23,858 bases of DNA. Origin: Zancudomyces culisetae (Eukaryota; Kickxellomycota; Harpellomycetes; Harpellales; Legeriomycetaceae). Made by a program: the position numbers and the translations under genes. The notes beneath the pieces are model-generated. The model did no database searches, was not told where the DNA came from, and was given only the letters and a program-made list of their open reading frames with translations. The stretch covers positions 1 through 23,858 of the forward strand of contig LSSK01000340.1 of assembly GCA_001969505.1 (NCBI GenBank), in the 5' to 3' direction. Below, in pieces: positions 17,840 through 23,858 of the stretch. Within the stretch, counting starts at the first letter, position 1, and every line of letters starts with the position of its first letter.

Positions 17840-18540
17840 TCCTATTTCGATGTTTATGTTGTCCCTCTCGCTCACTTGGGTGATTTATTTTATTTTATAA
17901 AGGTAGATATATCTTTCTTCTTGTAAATTTCGCCAAAAGTTAAAAGGGTATTTTTATTCAAATTACATTGATATATTATAAGTACAGCATAGCTCTTGTT
18001 ATTAAGCCTGGTTCAATGGAATCTGCTCTTTAAATTAATAACATTACAGCAATTTACTCATACTTTATTGAAAGCAAATGGTATTTTGGAATTCCGAGTT
18101 GGTTGGAAAACTGTGCTGAATTTCAAAACTGGTGCTTTGTTTTTTTTTGTTTTAGCGTCCAATTATTGGGTATGGGAATTGTCTTTTCTCCAATAAATTA
18201 AAGCTGGAATGTGTGTATAGTATGTGGGGAGGAATGGGGGGGTGGTTTCAGTCAAGCGCGGATTTTTTTTTCAGACAATTTATTTGAATATCACCAGCTC
18301 TACTTGGCTGTTGATTAGAATGTTGAGAGTTTTACCTGCAGGAATGTGCAAAGCTAATGTTGGAAAAAATTTTTTTTTTGGCATAAGCTGCCGGGTCATT
18401 TATGGGAGATGGTTATGAATGAGCGATTTGAAGTTGATCGATTTGAGTTGGGAAGCAATTCACTTTTTAAGAAAAGTGAAATTCATACAGCTCAACGAAT
18501 CTATTATATATTTACTTTATTTCTACGCTTTTATACAAAC
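17840..18540. promoter_or_regulatory. Divergent VPS41/TAD3 promoter
   Basis: A 701-bp head-to-head spacer. On the TAD3 side there is an A6T10 tract (18364-18379), RRPE-like and 160 bp before the TAD3 ATG, and a G-rich run (18226-18245). On the VPS41 side I see AT-rich DNA with no such tract. In-frame upstream ATGs for TAD3 exist at 18409 and 18415, but the added residues do not resemble the family. Confidence 0.5.
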
Positions 18541-19892
18541 ATGGAGTACACTATAGGCGATTCGAAGCTGACTATTGAAGCCTCGAAAACGATTCAAGAG
18601 ACTAGAGGTTTAGAAACAGGTAAATAATGCTGAAAAAAATACCACAAATTTACCCTATCCTTTGATTTATATTCCTTCAATTTTTGATTATATTTAAATA
18701 TCCAAAAACAAATAGTCGATGTGTATGTTGTGGAATTAGCACCAAGATTAGTTAACGATTTTATCAAGTAAGGGAGATGATAACGAATAGAGATAACTTG
18801 AGAATTCAGAATTTACATCTCGATTTTTTTGGCTAAATAGCAATACACTTAAAACGTTTCCATTATTGACGAATCTCGAGCATTTAAAAAGGGTCAAAAA
18901 GTCGGAAGGTATGATAGCATTTTTACCTAAGAGTTAGCCTGATAATTATCATACTTTGATATACTGCGACAAAATAGAGAATCCAAAGCTTCTGAATGTG
19001 GCTATCTGCAAGGTAACGGAAATAGATATACAGCAAGTAAACGAGAAACTAGAAGGTATAGAGTGTCAAGTCACTGTTAAAAAGGTGCCAAAATATGCAC
19101 CGGTTACCAAAGAGCAATTAATGGAGTGGAAAAAATGCTGGAGTGGGATAGTGTTTAGAGAGAACAAAGAATTGTAAGAAAATGTTGATTTTCTATGTAT
19201 AATCGCGCCACTATTCAGTATTTTCCCCTTTATTCATCAATGAATATGTATTTAATAGGAATCAAAGGTTTTCGGATACAGAAGCAGAATATATATACAA
19301 AAACCTTGTAAAAGCAATTGATCTTGGAGAAAATGGTGCTAAGGCTGGTGATAGAAATGTGGGTACAATTATAACTCGGGCAGAGGAAAAAGAAAGCCAA
19401 TTTTTGTCAGGTGACAAAAGCAAAAGCAGCAATAACCCGCTAAAACACTCTGTAATGATGTGTATAAAGTTTGTGGCTGATAACCTTGTTTCTGAGAGGA
19501 CTGATAAAAAAAGAAAGTGCTTGGAAGGCGAAAAAGAGAAGGAAAAGGAAAGGATAATGTTAACAGAAGTAGGTATAAACGGCGCAGCAGCGGAGGAAGT
19601 TGCCAAGATTGGTAATGGTGATAGTGATGATGATGGCGATGATGATGGCGATGATGATGGCGATGGCGATAATCGAGCGAAGGTGGACGAGGAAGGGTAT
19701 CTCTGCCTAGGTTATGACGTTTTTACGACTAAAGAGCCATGTGTAATGTGCACAATGGGACTGGTTCATTCAAGAATCAAACGTCTATTTTATTTAGCCG
19801 AAGAGCCTGAAGGAGGAATTACAAAACATAGAATTAATCAACAATCAAAACTAAATCACAAGTTTAAAAGCTATAAATGCGAAATTAGCTAG
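18541..19892 (+). CDS. TAD3: Tad3, non-catalytic subunit of tRNA adenosine-34 deaminase (five exons)
   Basis: join(18541..18619, 18716..18767, 18841..18908, 18978..19173, 19259..19892), 342 residues (S. cerevisiae 322). Joined exons read VDVYVVELAP, LEHLKRVKK, LLNVAICKV, VPKYAPVTKEQ and the deaminase fold, in the order found in yeast Tad3. The zinc ligands are H195 (PLKHSVM), C293 and C296 (EPCVMC). Valine 197 replaces the catalytic glutamate, the hallmark of Tad3/ADAT3. LVHSRIKRLFY and LNHKFKSYKC close the domain. With Tad2 it makes inosine at the wobble position of tRNAs. About 60 extra residues lie between H195 and C293, including a DDG-repeat acidic run. Donors are GTAAAT, GTAAGG, GTATGA and GTAAGA; all acceptors are AATAG. 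The acceptor of intron 3 (18977) was chosen by frame and by homology. The CDS overlaps the PDH kinase gene by 8 bp. Confidence 0.92.
18620..19258 (+). other. Four introns of TAD3
   Basis: Introns are 18620-18715 (96 bp), 18768-18840 (73), 18909-18977 (69) and 19174-19258 (85). Phases are 1, 2, 1 and 2. Each is needed to avoid a stop and to join conserved blocks. Every acceptor is AATAG; none contains TACTAAC. Intron 3 has the weakest donor (GTATGA), and its acceptor lies inside a longer open stretch, so it is the least certain. Confidence 0.85.
19618..19670 (+). repeat. 12-bp GAT-rich tandem repeat encoding acidic run in TAD3
   Basis: A GATGATGATGGC unit is repeated about three times and then decays into GATGGCGAT. 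It encodes D-rich DDDG repeats (about residues 254-269) in the insertion between the zinc-binding halves of Tad3. It is in frame, so length changes would be tolerated. Confidence 0.85.
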
Positions 19893-21568
19893 AGCCATGG
19901 TAAATACTATCCATAAGCTCATATACACTGCTACTACTACTACTAGATATCATTTTAATGGTGTGCAAATCAGGTGTACACTCTTGGACATTTCCTGCTT
20001 TAAGCAAATGTAAATAGAAATCAGAACCATACCCTTCCATCGATACTGCGCTCAGGTCACCCCCAAAATATCGGGCGACAAGTCTCGCTGATGGCAATCC
20101 ACACCCATATCCGTATAATGGAACATCCTTTACATCGAGTATGGTGCTGTCGCAACCTTCGAGCATCATGTGGCTGCTATTATTAGGTTTGATATACGAC
20201 CAAAGATTCGAAATCTTGTTGTGTGGCATTCCTCCGCCTTCATCAGATACCTTGAAAGTGACGTCTTCTCCTCCCTCGATCATCACTACCTTGATGTTTG
20301 GATAGTTCGTTGTGTTCCCATGGAATTCCATAGTTGCTCTTATGCTATTCGCCAAGAGTTCCAGCAAGATTCCCTGCAGGAACGGTTCTATGTATACTGT
20401 TGTGATTTCCTTTTTTGGTGATATTATTTCTACTTGTGGTGGCTCCTTACTATGTAAATTATTCATTTAATCAAGAGTTAATACAGTTTAAATACATATC
20501 GATAATAAATATAATTCTTCGTCACTTTTGTTGCCAGACAAACAACAGAAATAAATCGATATTGTACTGAACTTACTTGTACTGCCTCCTTGCTACCTCT
20601 CGAGCTGTCTCCACAGCATTTTGTAACACCTTTGTTGGATGAATTTTCTTTACATAGCTCTGGTTGTTGGTTCTAACACTAAGCTGATCTTCTATCAGCA
20701 GCTGCGTTCCCAAGTTCATCGAGTAAAACCAGTCAAAAAATCGAGTGTTTTTGTGTTCTGCAAATATACTTTCGTCTTCACCCAGATACTCTGTATCTGC
20801 TAACCCAACTCCAGCTTGTTGTCCTCCACGCCCTGCACCTATACCCAGTTCATCTTCCATGAATTGGTATTTAATTTCTCCTTTGCTGTTAATCGCTGGA
20901 CTGGCGCCTCCCCTCCTCTTGGGCCCTGTTGACATTTCCTCTTCAATGCTCACGCTCACCTTGTCATAATTTGATGCGTTCTGCTGCAACATCTGTTTGT
21001 TTGCCCCTAATAGATATCCTGGTACTATTTTCGGGTCATCCCTCGCTATTGCTTCAGAAAGCGACTTTAGTCCACGGTGTACTATTTGTAGATTTTCCTG
21101 TTGCCATGTCTTCATATTTTCTAATACTGCTGTAAACTCCCTATCGCTTTGTACGTCTACTGGTGGTGGCAGACTTATAAGTTTTTGAAACTTGTCACCC
21201 GTTCGTTTCAATATGTAGTCAAACTCGGGTATCCGATGTAAGGCATATGGTGATAACCCTGAACATATTCCTTTTATTGTCTGCGAAAGTCTTATTGGTA
21301 GCTCTTCATATAGAAATTTTGTTGGGATCTCAAATACTCTGTAATCATTCAAGTCTTTTTTTAGAATGTATCTTCCCAGTGTGTACAATTGACTCAGCTA
21401 TTATTAATATTATTGTTTAGAAAAGATAAAATTAATATACACTGCATTCATCAGTTATGCATAATACAAAATTAATGTACCAAAGCTTTGGGTACTTACC
21501 GAAACCCTCCGAATATCCTTTTCAGCATATTTCTTGAGAGCACGTGTTGTATGTGTTCTTAGTTTCAT
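19885..21568 (-). CDS. Mitochondrial pyruvate dehydrogenase kinase (PKP1/PKP2 family, three exons)
   Basis: Complement of join(19885..20449, 20577..21397, 21500..21568), 484 residues. Exon 1 gives a basic start (MKLRTHTTRALKKYAEK) suited to a mitochondrial presequence. The junction RRVS-LSQLYTLGR recreates the PDK motif VSLxQL. The helical domain has FLYEELPIRL (51-60) and FFDWFYSMNLGTQLLI (243-258). The ATPase domain shows the N box E327-x3-N331 with RAT, the G1 box D366-EGGGM, the G2 box GYGCGLPSARL (410-420) and MEGYGSDFYLHL. PDH kinases phosphorylate E1-alpha and inactivate the pyruvate dehydrogenase complex in the matrix. An insertion rich in Gly, Glu and Lys (about 172-238) lengthens the helical domain, and a Ser run sits near the C terminus. 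I cannot decide between the Pkp1 and Pkp2 lineages. Its stop codon lies within the last 8 bp of TAD3. Confidence 0.92.
20450..20576 (-). other. PDH kinase intron 2 (GT-AG, 127 bp)
   Basis: Donor GTAAGT (20576-20571), acceptor ACATAG ending at 20450; phase 2, forming Asn297. It is the only one of the eight introns here not ending in AATAG. CTTGATT, 21 nt before the acceptor, is a possible branch site. Confidence 0.9.
21398..21499 (-). other. PDH kinase intron 1 (GT-AG, 102 bp) with donor-proximal hairpin
   Basis: Donor GTAAGT (21499-21494), acceptor AATAATAG ending at 21398; phase 0. From intron position +5 to +23 (21495-21477) the RNA can fold into a GTACC/GGTAC hairpin with one bulged C and further A-U pairs. 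This stem includes the last two donor bases. Confidence 0.88.
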
Positions 21569-21887
21569 TTTCTTGTGTATGGTATATTATTTACTATTTA
21601 ATGGATATTTTCAACCAAAAGTGTCTTGTTTCCAGAGCTAAAGATAATTATTCAAAATCGATTTCCCACTCCATTACCCACGTTTTTGAGGCTATCGTGT
21701 CGTTTTAATAAAGATATACCGTTTTTTAGTAGATGTATGTGTAATATTATACTGGCTTTGACTATATAAACCTTCAATCCTTTTCTTATTTTTTTTCTAC
21801 AGAGTATTTTCTCTGTGCACAACTTAAATAGAAAACAATTCAAGTAAGGGCCTTGATAAAAAAAATTAAGAATCCAACCATAATCTT

Positions 21888-21920
21888 GAATATGAATATG
21901 AATATGAAAATGAAAATGAA
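21888..21920 (+). repeat. GAATAT/GAAAAT hexanucleotide repeat
   Basis: About three GAATAT units pass into two GAAAAT units and a final GAA. Noncoding; it lies upstream of the PDH kinase start on the minus strand. Confidence 0.85.
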
Positions 21921-22621
21921 CTATTTCGAATAAAATAGTGAAACTTGAGCCGATAACTTGATCTTTGGGCATATCCAGTTTACAATCACAATATTATGAA
22001 ATAATGTTTTTGCAAAACATGTTTGTTTCGTAATGAGCACAAATGACGACTTAATGAAAGTAGGCAATTTTACAAAGTTAGCTAATTGGTGAGATTTTCT
22101 TCATTTTCGATTCCTTTTCAATTTGGAATCCTAAGAAATAATATTCGTAATTATTTTCACCCACATTCGCTCTCTCCCTATAAACTTTGCGGCTATTGTT
22201 ATTTTTTCTAATGAAAAAAATAGCTGTTGCCAGTATCTTTTGTAACTGTGAAAGCAAGATAACAAGATCTATTTATTACAAATGGTTGAAAACAGGTTAG
22301 AGAATGAAATATTTACTTTGTTAGAAAATAGTCAGGTGCTATTCAATATAACAACTTGCTTTTATTTACAGTGGAGAGGAATTAAGGATACTAAATAGCG
22401 AGTGGAATTTTGTTGCGTCTGCCTCATTGTTTATGCATAACGCAATAGGTGTAAATATGCTTCTGGTTTTGCTCTAACCAGTGATTTTCATTTCCAAACA
22501 CTCTAAAACACAAAAGTGGCATAATCTCAGCTCACTACTAGAATATTTACAATCAAACCTCTAAAAAGAGAAGCAATGAAAACTGTTTTCTCTTTATGAT
22601 CCTGTCGGCTTTTCTCTGAGA

Positions 22622-22653
22622 GGGTAAGGGGGAAGGGTAAAGGGGAAGGGGGG
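22622..22653 (+). repeat. G-rich tract, G-quadruplex candidate with STRE-like pentamers
   Basis: Five runs of 3-6 G are separated by 2-4 bases (TAA, AA, TAAA, AA), which satisfies the G3+N1-7 quadruplex pattern. AGGGG pentamers occur within it. Structure formation and function are inferred. Confidence 0.65.
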
Positions 22654-22824
22654 AATGGACTCATTTCTTTATCAACTCATTTTTTATTCTGTGGTCACAC
22701 GGGCAAAATGAATCTGTTTTTACAAATGATTATTCCTTTGGATATGATGATTTTCATTTAAAGCCTGAAATGACAGGTCAAACTTAAATTACCATTACAT
22801 AGTACATTCAGCTACACTATTTTT

Positions 22825-22840
22825 GGGGGGGAGGTGGGGG
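22825..22840 (+). repeat. Second G-rich tract
   Basis: G7, A, GG, T, G5. A compact G-rich run 170 bp downstream of the first one in the same gene-free region. Confidence 0.7.
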
Positions 22841-23092
22841 TATTTTTGACCTCACTTTCGTTGGCAAACTTTGGCTCTTTTTTCCGCAAAAGGGGCATTA
22901 ACTACACCACTAAAAGCATCTTTAATTTAATCAGAACCTATACTTGATAGGCTGGTAATCATTTTACTTTGACTATATTTAAACTATACCATTGTTAAAT
23001 CACATGCATCTTGGATATTACACCTGTTTGGGAAACCGATTGAGGTTGGTGTGCACTAGATTAACCATGGAGATGGAAAGTCACCACGTTAT

Positions 23093-23120
23093 ATCCCATC
23101 TCATCCCATCCCATCCCATC
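23093..23120 (+). repeat. ATCCC pentanucleotide repeat
   Basis: Five and a half ATCCC units, one with a C-to-T change. Noncoding simple repeat. Confidence 0.9.
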
Positions 23121-23858
23121 ATACCATATCGTTTTACTTTACCTGTATATTCCCATTACAGCACTAGATATTCCCTACTTTAAGCAAAATAAGTATAGCA
23201 GATAAACAACTTTACCATTTTACTTGCGTTTGCGAAAACAGAATAATAATGTATATATGTGTAAATACAGAACTATTACTGTCAACATCAGAGCATGTTT
23301 TCTCCAACTGTTGTTTTGTCTTGGTGTGTTTAATGAGTATTATGCTTTTGTAACCCTTGCGGCTTTATTTCAATTAATATACTATAGTTCCATTTTTATT
23401 AGTTCCGTGTCCATAGCCGCTTATATAATTGCCGCATTGCGCCATAAAGTTCCTTTCCCATTTTCCCCATTTTCCCACTTCGCTTAACCAAAAATTCCCC
23501 CTCTAATACCTCAAAATCATCCTGGATAATATCGCGATTTCTGTCGCGATTATATTTGCTTCCATCCTGATTCCGGTTTTACTTTTAATTAAAGCACAAT
23601 TAAAAAAACAATGGCCAGAAAACATGTGATTCGCAAACATGGAACCGGAACTAGAATATGTATGGGGAAACAGAAAAAAAAAATCAGCAGATAAATATCT
23701 AGCAGTGCTCTAGTGTGTAATTGGCTAGATAATAATCAAACCACATTCCACTGAGAACAAACAAGACAGAGTCATTCTATTACACCCAAAGTCATGTTAG
23801 GGTTTTATAGCCACAATCCAAACTGCAATTAGCTTTTACTGTTGATTATTTCAGATAT

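Larger units (their letters stand above)
21569..23858. other. Long intergenic region to the right edge, no supported gene
   Basis: 2.3 kb without a credible coding frame. The frame at 23224-23487 is short and hydrophobic with no recognisable motif; others are low complexity. The region includes a 6-bp repeat (21888-21920), two G-rich tracts (22622-22653, 22825-22840), several AGGGG STRE-like pentamers (including one in 22880-22900) and a 5-bp repeat (23093-23120). It may be the long promoter of a gene beyond the right edge and of the PDH kinase gene. Confidence 0.5.

Noticed and set aside
17840-17875. VPS41 start at 17875
   Set aside because: That codon is GTG, with an in-frame stop just upstream. 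The first ATG is at 17839.
18409-18540. TAD3 start at the upstream in-frame ATG (18409)
   Set aside because: The 44 added residues are hydrophobic and do not resemble Tad3. ATG at 18541 fits the family length. It could be used only if the transcript starts earlier.
18956-18977. Coding exon segment reading LIYCDKI before TAD3 exon 4
   Set aside because: It is open, but no acceptor upstream gives the right phase. Using ATAG at 18977 aligns HLKRVKK directly with the downstream conserved block.
22746-22800. C/D-box snoRNA (ATGATGA plus CTGA)
   Set aside because: A C-like and a D'-like box occur, but no terminal D box or closing stem follows at snoRNA length.
23224-23487. 87-codon hydrophobic frame near the right edge
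   Set aside because: Hydrophobic stretches are common in T-rich DNA. No family match or regulatory context supports it.
1-23858. CTG-Ser or CTG-Ala genetic code
   Set aside because: CTG occurs at conserved leucines of the PDH kinase (VSLSQL) and Tad3 (MGLVHSR), so standard leucine decoding fits better.

Overview
The window looks like a chromosomal segment of an AT-rich budding yeast (Saccharomycotina). It carries orthologues of yeast housekeeping genes and one intronless tRNA-Phe. Eight short spliceosomal introns (69-127 bp) sit in four of the nine protein genes, far more than in Saccharomyces. CTG codes at strongly conserved leucines (the VSL motif of the PDH kinase, MGLVHSR of Tad3), so I see no sign of CTG-Ser or CTG-Ala recoding. 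I cannot name the species. Several genes were rebuilt from exons. Several apparent long frames begin with TTG or GTG, so I moved those starts to the first ATG.

Layout from left to right. 1-2982 is a gene-poor stretch holding only tRNA-Phe(GAA) at 637-709 and, at its right end, a promoter with stress elements. Then come a universal stress protein (2983-3666, +), a Utp16/Bud21-like nucleolar protein (4071-4661, +), PWP1 (4861-6502, -, one intron) and RRP40 (6944-7765, +), divergent from PWP1. CFT1 (7749-12371, -) overlaps the RRP40 stop. A VanZ-like membrane protein (12951-13586, -) and VPS41 (14397-17839, -, one probable GC-AG intron) follow. TAD3 (18541-19892, +, five exons) is divergent from VPS41. 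A mitochondrial pyruvate dehydrogenase kinase (19885-21568, -, three exons) overlaps the TAD3 stop. 21569-23858 has no convincing gene but carries G-rich tracts and short repeats.

Five of the nine proteins act on RNA: Utp16 and Pwp1 in ribosome assembly, Rrp40 in the exosome, Cft1 in mRNA 3'-end formation, Tad3 in tRNA editing. The longest A-tract/T-tract elements, resembling the yeast rRNA-processing element (RRPE), lie 160-230 bp upstream of UTP16, PWP1/RRP40 and TAD3, with a shorter one before CFT1. The other genes serve vacuolar tethering (Vps41), mitochondrial pyruvate metabolism (PDH kinase) and stress response (USP).

The most unusual signals are a GC-AG intron in VPS41, a uniform AATAG 3' splice site without the yeast TACTAAC branch box, two convergent gene pairs whose coding regions overlap, and a repeated 26-bp intergenic element containing an ARS-consensus-like core. 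I found no convincing evidence of a wholly new system.
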